From an uncultured Clostridia bacterium (GTDB taxonomy: Bacteria > Bacillota > Clostridia > Oscillospirales > Acutalibacteraceae), in assembly GCA_947305745.1 (NCBI GenBank), contig CAMZEH010000003.1:37050-101049 (forward strand): DNA of 64,000 nucleotides, given 5' to 3'. Each line of letters begins with the position of its first letter. Position 1 is the stretch's first letter. The notes beneath the pieces are model-generated. The model saw only the letters and a list, made by a program, of their open reading frames with translations. It made no database searches and was not told the origin of the DNA. This document shows, in pieces, positions 8,726 through 17,529 of this stretch. A program made the position numbers and the translations under genes.

Positions 8726-8777
8726 TTAATTTTTGTTTTCCTCCGAATTGATTTGTCGTAAAATATTATTTGATAGT

Positions 8778-8806
8778 ATTATAACAAATAAATCATCAAA
8801 TCCCAA
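8778..8806 (-). promoter_or_regulatory. Probable queA promoter
   Basis: On the minus strand, TTGGGA (8806-8801), a 17-nt spacer and a perfect TATAAT (8783-8778). The -35 is weak. No preQ1 riboswitch is apparent in the short leader. Confidence 0.5.
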
Positions 8807-8939
8807 ATAAACAAATTTACGAGGACTCAAATATAATAGTATTAAAATAATAAAATTAATCAGTAAAAAGGCGGTGCTTAGGGCTCACTATTTAATTTAT
8901 GATGTTTTTTACAGATGAAAATTAAAAATTAGGCTCAAA

Positions 8940-10028
8940 ATGAATATGGAAAAATATAAAATTGGAATATTAGGTGCTACGGGTACGGTTGGTCAGAGGT
9001 TTGTAACTCTTTTGGAAAATCACCCGTGGTTTGAAGTAAAGGTTTTGGCGGCGAGTAAGAGTTCAGCAGGTAAGACGTTTAAAGAGGCTGTCCAAAATAG
9101 GTGGATACTGAATTCAAAAATTCCTAAAGAATATGAAAATATCATAGTTATGGACGTAGAAGAAGATGCGAAGAAAATAGCATCGGAAGTTGATTTTGTA
9201 TTTTGTGCGCTCGGCGGCGAAAAAGAGAAAATCAAAAAAATCGAAGAAATGTACGCGAGGCTTGAATGCCCTGTAATTTCAAATAACAGCGCGAATAGAA
9301 TGACACCTGATGTGCCTATGATAATACCCGAAATCAATCCCGAGCACGTTGGGGTGATAGAGCATCAGAGTAGGCGACTCGGTACAAAAAAAGGTTTTAT
9401 AGCCGTAAAATCAAACTGCTCGATTCAGTGCTACGTGCCGGCATTACACCCACTTTTCGATTTGGGTATAAAGAATATTTTAGTATGCACGTACCAAGCG
9501 ATTTCGGGTGCGGGTAAGACGTTTAACACATGGCCTGAGATGAAAGACAATATAATTCCGTATATATCGGGCGAGGAGGAAAAATCCGAAAAAGAACCTC
9601 TCAAAATCTGGGGCAAATTAGAAAACGGCGAAATAATACCAAACAGCGATATAAATATTACGTCGCAGTGCATACGAGTACCCGTTAGCGAAGGGCATAC
9701 GGCGGCAGTTTTTGCCAAGTTTGAACGAAAAGTTTCTTGCGAAGAATTTATAGAGAGAATGAGAAAATTCAAAGGCCACGAGATGAGCAGAGGTTTACCG
9801 AGCTCGACTGAGAATTTTATTACATATTTTAATGAAAGCGACAGACCACAAATAAAATCGGAGAGAAATCTCGAAAACGGAATGGGAATTTCTGTAGGGA
9901 GACTGCGCGAAGATAGCCAGTATGATATAAAATTCGTTTGTATGAGCCACAACACGGTGCGAGGCGCGGCGGGAGGAGCAGTTTTGCTTGCCGAGATGCT
10001 TTGCCGTGAGGGTTATATAAATAAATAA
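8940..10028 (+). CDS. asd: Aspartate-semialdehyde dehydrogenase (archaeal/fungal-type)
   Basis: 362 residues. Reduces aspartyl phosphate to aspartate semialdehyde, the entry to lysine/diaminopimelate and threonine/methionine. The N-terminal KIGILGATGTVGQRFVTLLENHPWF is the NADP-binding motif of the yeast Hom2/archaeal branch rather than the E. coli branch. The catalytic Cys is in KSNCSIQCYVP (about residue 160), and the substrate-binding stretch TSQCIRVPVSEGHTAAV is intact; HNTVRGAAGGAVLLAE lies near the end. First gene of an asd-dapA-dapB operon, with dapA starting 22 nt later. The ribosome site is weak and the 214-nt upstream gap has a TATAAT at 8832 but no clear -35. Confidence 0.95.
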   Translation: MNMEKYKIGILGATGTVGQRFVTLLENHPWFEVKVLAASKSSAGKTFKEAVQNRWILNSKIPKEYENIIVMDVEEDAKKIASEVDFVFCALGGEKEKIKKIEEMYARLECPVISNNSANRMTPDVPMIIPEINPEHVGVIEHQSRRLGTKKGFIAVKSNCSIQCYVPALHPLFDLGIKNILVCTYQAISGAGKTFNTWPEMKDNIIPYISGEEEKSEKEPLKIWGKLENGEIIPNSDINITSQCIRVPVSEGHTAAVFAKFERKVSCEEFIERMRKFKGHEMSRGLPSSTENFITYFNESDRPQIKSERNLENGMGISVGRLREDSQYDIKFVCMSHNTVRGAAGGAVLLAEMLCREGYINK

Positions 10029-10050
10029 AATTTTTGGAGGTAAATTAGCG

Positions 10051-10938
10051 GTGAAAAAGGTTATTTTTAAAGGCGCGGGAGTTGCACTCGTAACGCCTAT
10101 GAATGAGGACGGGAGCGTAAATTATGAGGAGCTGGAAAGGTTAATAAATTTTCAAATCGATAACGGTACGGACGCAATCATAACTTGCGGCACAACCGGT
10201 GAATCGGCGACTCTCACGGAAGAAGAACACAGCAAAGTAATAGAATTTACCGTAAAGAAAGTCGCAGGCAGGATACCCGTAATAGCGGGAACGGGCAGCA
10301 ATAATACGGAAATAGCGCTTAAACACTCTCTTGAGGCCGAAAAACTCGGCGTGGACGGACTTCTTATCGTAACGCCGTATTACAACAAGACATCACAGCA
10401 AGGTTTAATCGAGCATTACACATATATAGCTGATAGGGTACATACTCCGATAATTCTTTATAATGTGCCATCGAGAACGGGCGTGAACATAAAACCCGAA
10501 ACGTACCAAACGCTTGCAAAACACGAAAATATAGTTGCTGCAAAAGAGGCGAGCGGAGATATCTCGGCAGTTGCAAAGATAATTTCGCTATGTGGCGATG
10601 ACTTGGCGATATATTCGGGTAACGATGACCAAATTATTCCCATGCTGGCGATTGGTGGATTGGGCGTAATTTCGGTGTTTTCGAATATTTGTCCGAAAGA
10701 GTGCCACACGATGATAAAAGAATTTTTTGGTGGTAATACGGAAGCCGCGGCAAAAATGCAAATTAAATATCTTGAGCTTATGAACGCAATGTTCTGCGAC
10801 GTCAACCCCGTGCCCGTGAAAGAGGCTTTGAATATGATAGGCTTTAACTGTGGAGAATGCCGTATGCCGCTATATAGACTCAGCGATGAAAATCATCGTA
10901 AAGTCAAGGCTATGCTCGAGAAACATTCTTTAATTTAA
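10051..10938 (+). CDS. dapA: 4-hydroxy-tetrahydrodipicolinate synthase
   Basis: 295 residues, standard length. Condenses pyruvate with aspartate semialdehyde. GTTGESATLTEEEH carries the Thr-Thr pair, YNVPSRTGVN the Tyr and Arg, and VAAKEASGDI the Schiff-base Lys (about residue 166). GTG start with ggaggt 9 nt upstream. Middle gene of the DAP operon. Confidence 0.97.
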   Translation: MKKVIFKGAGVALVTPMNEDGSVNYEELERLINFQIDNGTDAIITCGTTGESATLTEEEHSKVIEFTVKKVAGRIPVIAGTGSNNTEIALKHSLEAEKLGVDGLLIVTPYYNKTSQQGLIEHYTYIADRVHTPIILYNVPSRTGVNIKPETYQTLAKHENIVAAKEASGDISAVAKIISLCGDDLAIYSGNDDQIIPMLAIGGLGVISVFSNICPKECHTMIKEFFGGNTEAAAKMQIKYLELMNAMFCDVNPVPVKEALNMIGFNCGECRMPLYRLSDENHRKVKAMLEKHSLI

Positions 10939-10956
10939 AAAAACGGAAGGTGAAAA

Positions 10957-10975
10957 AAGCGCCGATTGGGCGCTT
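10957..10975 (+). promoter_or_regulatory. Hairpin between the dapB ribosome site and start codon
   Basis: aagcgcc (10957-10963) pairs perfectly with ggcgctt (10969-10975). The only good Shine-Dalgarno for dapB (ggaaggtg, 10945-10952) lies about 30 nt from the ATG, too far to work linearly. Folding out the 19-nt hairpin leaves about 10-12 nt, the normal spacing. Inferred role: the folded form permits dapB translation. Confidence 0.6.
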
Positions 10976-10981
10976 AAAATT

Positions 10982-11740
10982 ATGGATATAATACTTTGTG
11001 GTTGCAAAGGAAGAATGGGACAAGCTGTCGTGGATGTAGCAAAAAACTTTAGAAATATAAATATTGTTGCGGGAGTCGACACGAAAGAAAATTTTAGCGG
11101 TGAGTATCCTATTTATGCCGATATTAATAAAATTTCAGAAAATGCGGATGTGATAATTGATTTTTCAAATCCTGCGCTTTTGAATTCGCTTCTTGAATAC
11201 TCAAAAAGGGAAAAAGTCCCTGCCGTGATATGCACGACGGGATTTACCGAGGCGCAGATGAAAGAAATAGAAGAAACATCAAAAAGTGTACCGATTTTGT
11301 ATTCGAGGAATATGTCGCTCGGAGTAAATTTACTTGTAGAGCTTTCGAAAATTGCGACGAAAATTTTAGGCGAAAATTTCGATGTTGAGATAATAGAAAA
11401 ACATCATAACAAAAAAATAGACGCACCGAGCGGAACAGCACTAATGCTTGCTGAAGAAATGTCGTGTGAAATGCCCGAAAAGGCGGAATTTGTCTATGAT
11501 AGGAGCAAAGAAAGAAAGCCCAGAACGAAAAACGAGATAGGCATTCATTCTGTGCGCGGCGGAACGATAGCCGGCGATCATGATGTAATATTTGCGGGTA
11601 ATCGAGAAATCGTAACGCTTTCACATCATGCGGAATCCCGTGAAATTTTTGCCGTGGGAGCACTCAGAGCCGCAGAATATTTGTCGAGCGTACAAGTCAC
11701 GGGGCTTTACACAATGAAAGACGTGATTAAAAGCTTTTAA
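10982..11740 (+). CDS. dapB: 4-hydroxy-tetrahydrodipicolinate reductase
   Basis: 252 residues. Next step after DapA in the diaminopimelate/lysine pathway, NAD(P)H-dependent. N-terminal ILCGCKGRMGQAVVDVA is the nucleotide-binding loop (the third Gly of the usual GxxGRMG is kept). EIIEKHHNKKIDAPSGTALMLAEE carries the catalytic His and Lys, and HSVRGGTIAGDHDVIF is characteristic. The ATG has an unusual leader with a hairpin separating the ribosome site from the start. The 3' end overlaps the last 4 nt of the opposing gene. Confidence 0.96.
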   Translation: MDIILCGCKGRMGQAVVDVAKNFRNINIVAGVDTKENFSGEYPIYADINKISENADVIIDFSNPALLNSLLEYSKREKVPAVICTTGFTEAQMKEIEETSKSVPILYSRNMSLGVNLLVELSKIATKILGENFDVEIIEKHHNKKIDAPSGTALMLAEEMSCEMPEKAEFVYDRSKERKPRTKNEIGIHSVRGGTIAGDHDVIFAGNREIVTLSHHAESREIFAVGALRAAEYLSSVQVTGLYTMKDVIKSF

Positions 11741-12120
11741 ATCTTCCAGTTTGCCAGTTCTTCGGGAGATGAATAAAAGTAGGATTTTTTTGCAATTCCT
11801 TTGACGGAATTTGAAACATAAGAATTTTTATTTGCGATGAGGTATATGGGGATGTTGTTCGAAAGCGCGACGCCTGCCTCAATTCCTATGCCGATGCTAA
11901 GCTCCGAAGCGTCGATGATGAAGATATCTGACTTTTTAATTTGCGAGAATGCCAAATTCATAACTTCGTCGCCGGACATATTGCAAGGCCCGTAGTTTTG
12001 GACGTTCCTCGCAAAAGCGAAAACCTCTATATTTTGACTTTCAAAGCTTTTGCAGATGGTTTCGATTAAGTTCTTGTTTCGCATGTCGTCGTAGTATTTT
12101 ATGGCTAAGAACGCTTTCAT
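11737..12120 (-). CDS. Nucleoside 2-deoxyribosyltransferase-fold protein
   Basis: 127 residues, MKAFLAIKYYDDMRNKNLIETICKSF at the N-terminus and SDIFIIDASELSIGIGIEAGVALSNNIPIYLI in the middle, the Rossmann-like nucleoside 2-deoxyribosyltransferase fold (PF05014-like), with the DhS/GhExG pattern where the catalytic Glu sits (about residue 82). Family members cleave or transfer the glycosidic bond of (deoxy)nucleosides or nucleotides. The substrate cannot be told. It is convergent with dapB and overlaps it by 4 nt; no terminator is visible between them. Confidence 0.72.
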   Translation of the reverse strand: MKAFLAIKYYDDMRNKNLIETICKSFESQNIEVFAFARNVQNYGPCNMSGDEVMNLAFSQIKKSDIFIIDASELSIGIGIEAGVALSNNIPIYLIANKNSYVSNSVKGIAKKSYFYSSPEELANWKI

Positions 12121-12207
12121 TTTAAAACCTCACAAATTCAATTGTTTTGTCTAAAGAATATCATAAATCAGAAATAAATCATATTAAAAATTGACGGAGA
12201 GATAAAT

Positions 12208-13326
12208 TTGTACACACTGAAGAAAAAAGAGATGAACGCAAGACTTGGCGAGTTTAAAACGCCGCATGGTACTATTCAATTACCGGGCTTTATGAATGTT
12301 GCAACATGCGGAGCTATAAAAGGCGCGGTTTCAGCGATAGATTTAAAAGATATAAAATGCCAAGTTCAGCTTTGCAATACATATCATCTTCACTTAAGGC
12401 CGGGCGATGACACCGTAAAAGCGCTCGGAGGGATTCGTAAATTTACGTCTTGGGACGGGCCAGTGCTGACCGATAGCGGAGGATTCCAAGTGTTTTCGCT
12501 TGCCAAATTAAGAAATATCAAAGAGGAGGGCGTAGAATTTTCCTCGCATATAGATGGGCATAAAATTTTCATGGGCCCCGAAGAAAGTATGAAAATACAG
12601 TCTAATCTGGGCTCTACGATAGCCATGGCATTCGATGAATGTATAGCAAATCCTGCGGAGTATTCGTATACGAAAAACTCGTGCGCCAGAACTGTAAGAT
12701 GGCTTAAGCGCTGCAAAACCAAGATGCAACAGCTTAATTCTCGTGATGATACCTTAAATAAGGAGCAAATGCTGTTCGGAATAAATCAAGGAAGCACTTA
12801 TAAGGATATAAGAATTGAACACATGAAAGAAATTTCGGAGCTTGAATTAAACGGATATGCAATAGGCGGATTGGCTGTGGGAGAAACGGCTGAGGAAATG
12901 TATGAAACCATCGAGGCTGTTGAACCTTATATGCCGAGCGATAAACCAAGGTATTTGATGGGCGTCGGAACGCCGAGAAATATAATCGAGGCGGTGGCGC
13001 GAGGAGTAGACCTGATGGACTGCGTAATGCCGAGTAGGAATGCGCGCCATGGAAAGATTTTTACATGGAACGGCGCAATTAATATTTTGAACGCAAAATA
13101 TGAGCGCGACGAAACACCGCTTGATATAAATTGTAAATGTCCGACATGCCTTAATCATAGTAAGGCTTACGTGCGACACCTTTTAAAAAGTGGTGAAATG
13201 CTCGGAATGCGTCTGGCGGTTATGCATAATCTCTATTTTTATAACGATTTAATGGAAAAAATTCGTAAATCTCTTTTTGACGGAAATTTCGAGATATTTT
13301 ATAATCATTACAAACAAATTTTTTGA
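12208..13326 (+). CDS. tgt: tRNA-guanine transglycosylase
   Basis: 372 residues, normal length. Exchanges G34 for preQ1 in tRNAs with GUN anticodons. Motifs: CNTYHLHLRPGDD, VLTDSGGFQVFSLAK (base-binding Asp, about residue 92), MAFDEC, AIGGLAVGE, GVDLMDCVMPSRNARHGKIFT (nucleophilic Asp, about residue 271) and the zinc ligands CKCPTC with a downstream His. TTG start with a cggagag ribosome site; an ATG eight codons later lacks one. It works with queA. The unknown Lys-rich gene follows after 35 nt, probably in the same transcript. Confidence 0.96.
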   Translation: MYTLKKKEMNARLGEFKTPHGTIQLPGFMNVATCGAIKGAVSAIDLKDIKCQVQLCNTYHLHLRPGDDTVKALGGIRKFTSWDGPVLTDSGGFQVFSLAKLRNIKEEGVEFSSHIDGHKIFMGPEESMKIQSNLGSTIAMAFDECIANPAEYSYTKNSCARTVRWLKRCKTKMQQLNSRDDTLNKEQMLFGINQGSTYKDIRIEHMKEISELELNGYAIGGLAVGETAEEMYETIEAVEPYMPSDKPRYLMGVGTPRNIIEAVARGVDLMDCVMPSRNARHGKIFTWNGAINILNAKYERDETPLDINCKCPTCLNHSKAYVRHLLKSGEMLGMRLAVMHNLYFYNDLMEKIRKSLFDGNFEIFYNHYKQIF

Positions 13327-13361
13327 TTTGTTAGATAAAATTTTAAGGGAGTGGCGGCTAT

Positions 13362-14279
13362 ATGTCCGTTAAGTTTACTCAAGAATTTGATCCTAATCAA
13401 AAAGATACTAAAAAAATTGCTACCGGGATGGAATTCACTCCGGTTGCGCATGTTAATGATTTAAAATATAAGTCAAAATATTGGCTTGAAAAGAAAATTA
13501 ACGAATTAATAGATTGGTTCAATGGACGCAATAATTATCTTTCGTATGTGTTTGCATATGATGATGCTAATAATAGATACAGTTTTCAAAATGTGAAAAA
13601 AAAATCATTTAGAGACAAACATTTAGAGATCCATCGGGACTATTTAGTGGAGTATGAACATGACGCATATTTTGATATTGCAAAAATGTATGGGCGTTTA
13701 GCATATAATCGTACCAAAGAGTTTGAAAAATTTTTAAAAAATTTAGAAAATAAAAAAGCAAGTGTTATATTAGTAGAAATAGACAAGTTTAAAAATAACA
13801 ATTTCGATAAATGGAAGAAAGAAATTCAAAGAGCTACCGTTCATACTTTTACTTTTATTTTGAATAAAGTTATTCAAAAAGATGGGAAACGTGGAGGTTT
13901 GCTAAAAAAGAAGCAGGAAAGCCGCCGAAAAAAACTTTTGGAAAAATTCAGAGACTGGAAGAAAAAATTGTCTAATCCTACAACTGGTAAACAAAAAGAT
14001 TTTGCGGGCGCGGTAAATAGTTTGGTCGCAATACTTTCAGGCAGCGGAAGAGATTTACGCACGGATGAAGTAAAAATTTTTTCAGAATGCTTTGGCGATA
14101 CGGAAAAGAACCGAGCTTGGAAGAAATTTTGGGACTATGAAGGTGTTATAGTGAAGGAGTATTTGCCGTTTCCTAAATTCAATAACAGAACCAATAGGGT
14201 AATAACATCTTTATATGGTATGATAACGGATGTAGGTTTGGACATTGATAAGATGATAGAAGCATATATAGAAAATTAG
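13362..14279 (+). CDS. Hypothetical Lys-rich cytoplasmic protein
   Basis: 305 residues, no signal peptide or membrane helix, rich in Lys, Asn and aromatic residues, with a highly basic centre (residues about 175-210: KDGKRGGLLKKKQESRRKKLLEKF). I recognise no family. ATG with aagggag 13 nt upstream. It lies 35 nt after tgt and may be co-transcribed, but its codon choice (AAA, ATT, AAT-rich) looks more AT-biased than tgt, suggesting acquisition. The convergent secreted-protein gene begins its 3' end 250 nt away, behind a terminator-like hairpin. Confidence 0.65.
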   Translation: MSVKFTQEFDPNQKDTKKIATGMEFTPVAHVNDLKYKSKYWLEKKINELIDWFNGRNNYLSYVFAYDDANNRYSFQNVKKKSFRDKHLEIHRDYLVEYEHDAYFDIAKMYGRLAYNRTKEFEKFLKNLENKKASVILVEIDKFKNNNFDKWKKEIQRATVHTFTFILNKVIQKDGKRGGLLKKKQESRRKKLLEKFRDWKKKLSNPTTGKQKDFAGAVNSLVAILSGSGRDLRTDEVKIFSECFGDTEKNRAWKKFWDYEGVIVKEYLPFPKFNNRTNRVITSLYGMITDVGLDIDKMIEAYIEN

Positions 14280-14436
14280 AGTATAGTGGGCATTAACTTA
14301 GAATCAACTTTTTGGTTTTTAGCTCTATTATAAAAGCTAAATTTGATTTCAATAATTTTAACCATTCATCGTAGATTTTTGTAGCTAACATACTTATCAA
14401 ATTGTTGTTGGACATCTTCAAATTGGCATTAAAATG

Positions 14437-14466
14437 AGCCTCATCCATTCGGATAAGGCTTTTATG
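14437..14466. terminator. Probable terminator between converging genes
   Basis: agcctcatcc (14437-14446) pairs with ggataaggct (14451-14460), with one mismatch, around attc, followed by TTTATG. It is flanked by the 3' ends of two converging genes. The T-tract is short. Confidence 0.5.
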
Positions 14467-14528
14467 TTGTAATTTAACCGAGGAGTTGCAGTTGCGGTCG
14501 GTTGTCAAAAACTAAGTATTGTGAGTGA

Positions 14529-15881
14529 TTATTCGGCATTGGAAACCGGAGCAAAGCGTATGAGCCCTTTGCTATCGTGGTTGGGCTCGTTTGCATGGCT
14601 AAGTCTGATAGCTATATTTGCTCTTTGGATTTCGGTAACACCTGATTTGTCATGTTCGCGTTGGAGTTCCTCTTCGGCTTTCTTGCGTTTGGCTTCTTCT
14701 TCTCGGCGCTTTGCTTCTTCCGCCTCTCTGATTCTTGCTTCTTGTTCCTCTTTTAGTTTGAGCTGTTCCTTTTCTTCTCTGCGTCTGTTTTCTTCTTCCG
14801 CTAAACGCTTTGCTTCTTCTTCTTTTCTAATTCTGGCGTTTTTTTCTTTGCGCTTTGCTTTTTCTTCTTTTTTCCTTGCTTCTTTTTCCTCTTTTTCTTT
14901 TCTGACTCTGGCCTTTTCTTCTCTGGCTCTCGCTTGTGCTTCTTCTTCTTTTTGGTGCTTTTCTTCCTCTTCTTTATGCTTTATTATTGCCCTTTTCCTC
15001 TCAATAATGCGGGCATAATTAGTCTTAAGTGCCTTTATGCTTGGGTTGATTTCGTTTTCCCAGTCGTTCACTGAATACTGTTTGGTAGTGAGAGGTTTTG
15101 ATTTTTCTTCAGCCACTATAAATATAGGACGTAAATTCCACAGAAGCTCAGCTGTGTGGTGATATTCACTTTTATAAAAGCAAGCAGTCAAGACGCCAAA
15201 AATATGTCCATAGGTTGTGTCAATATTCCTAGCATTGCCAACACAATCTACGAGTGCAAATTTACACTCTCTGAATGCCTCTAATGCCCTAGAACGACAA
15301 CCTAAAACATCTTTAGCGATTTCTATGTATTTGTTTTGAGCCTTAGAGTTCAGTTTGTCATCCTTCATCATACCAAGTAGATTTTCTATAAATTTATTTT
15401 CAGCTATTTTAGTCATAGAAGGCCCCGACACCGAACTGATGATTACGTCTGACAGTAGAGCTTGACGACCCAAATCACAGGCACAAAGCATATCTTGTTT
15501 CGCAGTGGGATTTAGAGGTTCTTTTTTGTATGCAGCACATGCTTCGGCCATGATTTTCAGTATATTTTTATGCTTGTCTGATGCAGGACGCATAAAAATA
15601 TTAAATAATTTGTCCCTTTGTTCCGGCGTTGAGGCAGTTGCGAACATCATGTCCAATAATTCCCGGCATTCAGGTGATTCCGGGTTTGCACGCATGGTAC
15701 TTAACACATCACTCTGGGGTAGGATCGATCCCAACGCTTGACCCAGCGCGCTTAATATGCTGCTCTTAGGTGGGGTTGATGCCTTAACCGGAGTCATGGT
15801 CACGCTCTGACTTACTATTACGGCACATGATAAAAGCCCGGCTACCGATTTGTTCAAAATACTCATTGTTTGTTTTTTCAT
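14529..15881 (-). CDS. Secreted protein with a long charged single-alpha-helix region
   Basis: 450 residues. Signal peptide (residues 1 to about 34; hydrophobic VAGLLSCAVIVSQS, then VKAST). Residues 35-280 are a helical globular region with scattered Cys (CREL, ACAAY, CACDLG, GCRSRAL, RECKFALVDC). Residues about 285-420 are almost only Glu, Lys, Arg and Ala with EEEAKRKAEEE-type blocks, typical of a stable single alpha helix or coiled coil. A short Ser/Asn-rich tail follows, without a membrane anchor. ATG with cggagga. It has a perfect consensus promoter of its own. No family recognised; exported to the cell surface or medium by inference. Confidence 0.75.
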   Translation of the reverse strand: MKKQTMSILNKSVAGLLSCAVIVSQSVTMTPVKASTPPKSSILSALGQALGSILPQSDVLSTMRANPESPECRELLDMMFATASTPEQRDKLFNIFMRPASDKHKNILKIMAEACAAYKKEPLNPTAKQDMLCACDLGRQALLSDVIISSVSGPSMTKIAENKFIENLLGMMKDDKLNSKAQNKYIEIAKDVLGCRSRALEAFRECKFALVDCVGNARNIDTTYGHIFGVLTACFYKSEYHHTAELLWNLRPIFIVAEEKSKPLTTKQYSVNDWENEINPSIKALKTNYARIIERKRAIIKHKEEEEKHQKEEEAQARAREEKARVRKEKEEKEARKKEEKAKRKEKNARIRKEEEAKRLAEEENRRREEKEQLKLKEEQEARIREAEEAKRREEEAKRKKAEEELQREHDKSGVTEIQRANIAIRLSHANEPNHDSKGLIRFAPVSNAE

Positions 15882-15913
15882 TTTATAATTCCTCCGAATT
15901 CTTTTTTGTTAAT

Positions 15914-15942
15914 ATTATACTATTGTTAAACATTGATGTCAA
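15914..15942 (-). promoter_or_regulatory. Consensus promoter of the secreted helix protein
   Basis: On the minus strand, perfect TTGACA (15942-15937), 17-nt spacer and perfect TATAAT (15919-15914), about 33 nt before the ATG. Confidence 0.88.
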
Positions 15943-16070
15943 TACCTGTATTTTAGTGTTGTATAAATAATTGCGTGCTGTCCCTTGAAAGACAGATTTT
16001 CCCATACTTTAAAGAGCCTTGCATCATTAATCCACAAAGCTCTTTTCACATTAGATATATTATTAATCTG

Positions 16071-17354
16071 TTAAGAAGGCTTTTCTAATCCAACTGCTTT
16101 CCACCAGTCCCCCGGAATATCTGTGAGTGGTTTTGTATTAATAAAAGCATCTGCATCTATTGATTCTATTTTATCACCGCAATGATACTCAAATCTGGTT
16201 ACGCCTAGTTCCTTATCCACATTTTTTAAAGAGTCATAGGGGGATAGATCTAAAAAATTTTTTCGCAAAACGAAAGACAGGTTATCCCGCATAACAAAAT
16301 ATGTAGGATTTTCAGTGGGGAGGACTTTTGCCGCATCTAGTATGAATGCCATATATACTGCGCAATATGAGTTTTCTTTTTTGTATTCAGCATCGCTTTT
16401 AATCTTTTGCTGCAATTGTTTAAGCCCGTACGTTAACACAGGTTCGTAAGCGAATTTGGACCAGTATACTCCTTCACCGTATCTTCGTTCGCCAGTTTCA
16501 AGTGGCGTTTCAGATGATTTATGGCCTAGTTCCGTCATTAAATTTCGATATCTTTCTTTAAAGTTGTTTTTATTAGGTCCGACAATTCCACGATATACAA
16601 CCTTGCCATTTTCGCGATTAATAATTTTTTTAAAGGTTTCGTCATCGACTGCGAGAGGAGGTTGTTTTACGCTTGCTTTCGAAGTTTCTTCGCGCTCCGA
16701 TTCTTCTATGATTTTTAAATTTGATTGTATGTTAATCGTAGGCGCTTTACTTGCTATGCTGCTGCCATCTTGTGAATTATCTTTGATTGCATTCTCTCGT
16801 TGCTTTATTAAGCTCCACAAAACAAGAGACATAAAAACTTTTAAAATATTGGAAAGCCGGTTGCTTTTAAGTTTTTCGGTAATACTTCCGTTTTTCATTC
16901 TATGAGCATTCAGATCTTCCCATTTTACATCTTCATCGTAATATTCAATAGCGCTTTTGGGGTCGCTTTTAGCCAGCAAAAATGCCTTGATTTTGGATTT
17001 ATCCAGATTATCCATATTTAAATTCCCGTTTTGCCAAATTAATTTATTAAAGAGGCCATTTTTGTTCGTACCCAGCGATTTTGCTTGATATTCAATTGCT
17101 TTTCTGAATTTTTGCATTTTTCTGAATTTTTGCATATTGTTTTCATTGTTTTTCAAAAGCTCGGCGAACTTATAAATATTACTATCGTTGTTTTGCCCTA
17201 TAACATGTGTGAGAATGTCATTTGCGGTTTTTTTTGTTAATTCATTTTTTTCGGTATTCAAAAATTTTTTAAGTAATTCTTTACCGTTCCCCAGCTCCTC
17301 AAGTTTTCTTTTTGCTCGTCTGGTGTCGGCAGATGCTATTGCGTAAAAATCCAT
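16071..17354 (-). CDS. Unknown protein with ADP-ribosyltransferase-like C-terminal motifs
   Basis: 427 residues. The N-terminal half (1 to about 165) is helical and Lys/Asn-rich; a short hydrophobic stretch (about 168-183, LSNILKVFMSLVLWSLI) might touch a membrane; a Ser/Glu-rich linker follows. In the C-terminal half, VVYRGIVGPN (about 252-261), a Ser-rich segment, then RRYGEGVYWSKFAYEPVLTYG (about 290-310) recall the R...S..G.GVYF...A..YG pattern of ADP-ribosyltransferases. A final acidic motif is not certain (EYHCGDKIES is a candidate). The toxin-like reading is inference only. A 6-residue tandem duplication (MQKFRK twice, about 74-85) is visible. Its own promoter, and ssrA lies divergent upstream. 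Confidence 0.6.
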   Translation of the reverse strand: MDFYAIASADTRRAKRKLEELGNGKELLKKFLNTEKNELTKKTANDILTHVIGQNNDSNIYKFAELLKNNENNMQKFRKMQKFRKAIEYQAKSLGTNKNGLFNKLIWQNGNLNMDNLDKSKIKAFLLAKSDPKSAIEYYDEDVKWEDLNAHRMKNGSITEKLKSNRLSNILKVFMSLVLWSLIKQRENAIKDNSQDGSSIASKAPTINIQSNLKIIEESEREETSKASVKQPPLAVDDETFKKIINRENGKVVYRGIVGPNKNNFKERYRNLMTELGHKSSETPLETGERRYGEGVYWSKFAYEPVLTYGLKQLQQKIKSDAEYKKENSYCAVYMAFILDAAKVLPTENPTYFVMRDNLSFVLRKNFLDLSPYDSLKNVDKELGVTRFEYHCGDKIESIDADAFINTKPLTDIPGDWWKAVGLEKPS

Positions 17355-17385
17355 ACAACCACTCCTTATTAGGAATAATGTAAAT

Positions 17386-17414
17386 ATTATATATTATTAA
17401 ATTTAATGTATCAA
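17386..17414 (-). promoter_or_regulatory. Promoter of the ART-like gene
   Basis: On the minus strand, TTGATA (17414-17409), 17-nt spacer and TATAAT (17391-17386), about 31 nt before the ATG with an aaggagt ribosome site. Confidence 0.82.
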
Positions 17415-17529
17415 GCTGTTTGAAAAATTTCGGTTTAATTAAATAAGAACGTTTATGTGCGTAGTATTATAAACTTATACTATACTCTGCACGAGAAATG
17501 TGTTATAATATAAGTATAATATGAATCAT

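Noticed and set aside
8726..8939. Possible lysine riboswitch or T-box before asd
   Set aside because: The 214-nt gap has none of the conserved lysine-riboswitch or T-box blocks; only a TATAAT without a clear -35.
14293..14508. 71-residue minus-strand ORF after the secreted helix gene
   Set aside because: TTG start without a ribosome site, overlaps the terminator-like hairpin, and no recognisable motif. It may be a remnant but cannot be supported.
14521..15018. Ser/Phe-rich plus-strand ORF opposite the charged helix
   Set aside because: Mirror of the Glu/Lys/Arg codons on the other strand; no ribosome site.
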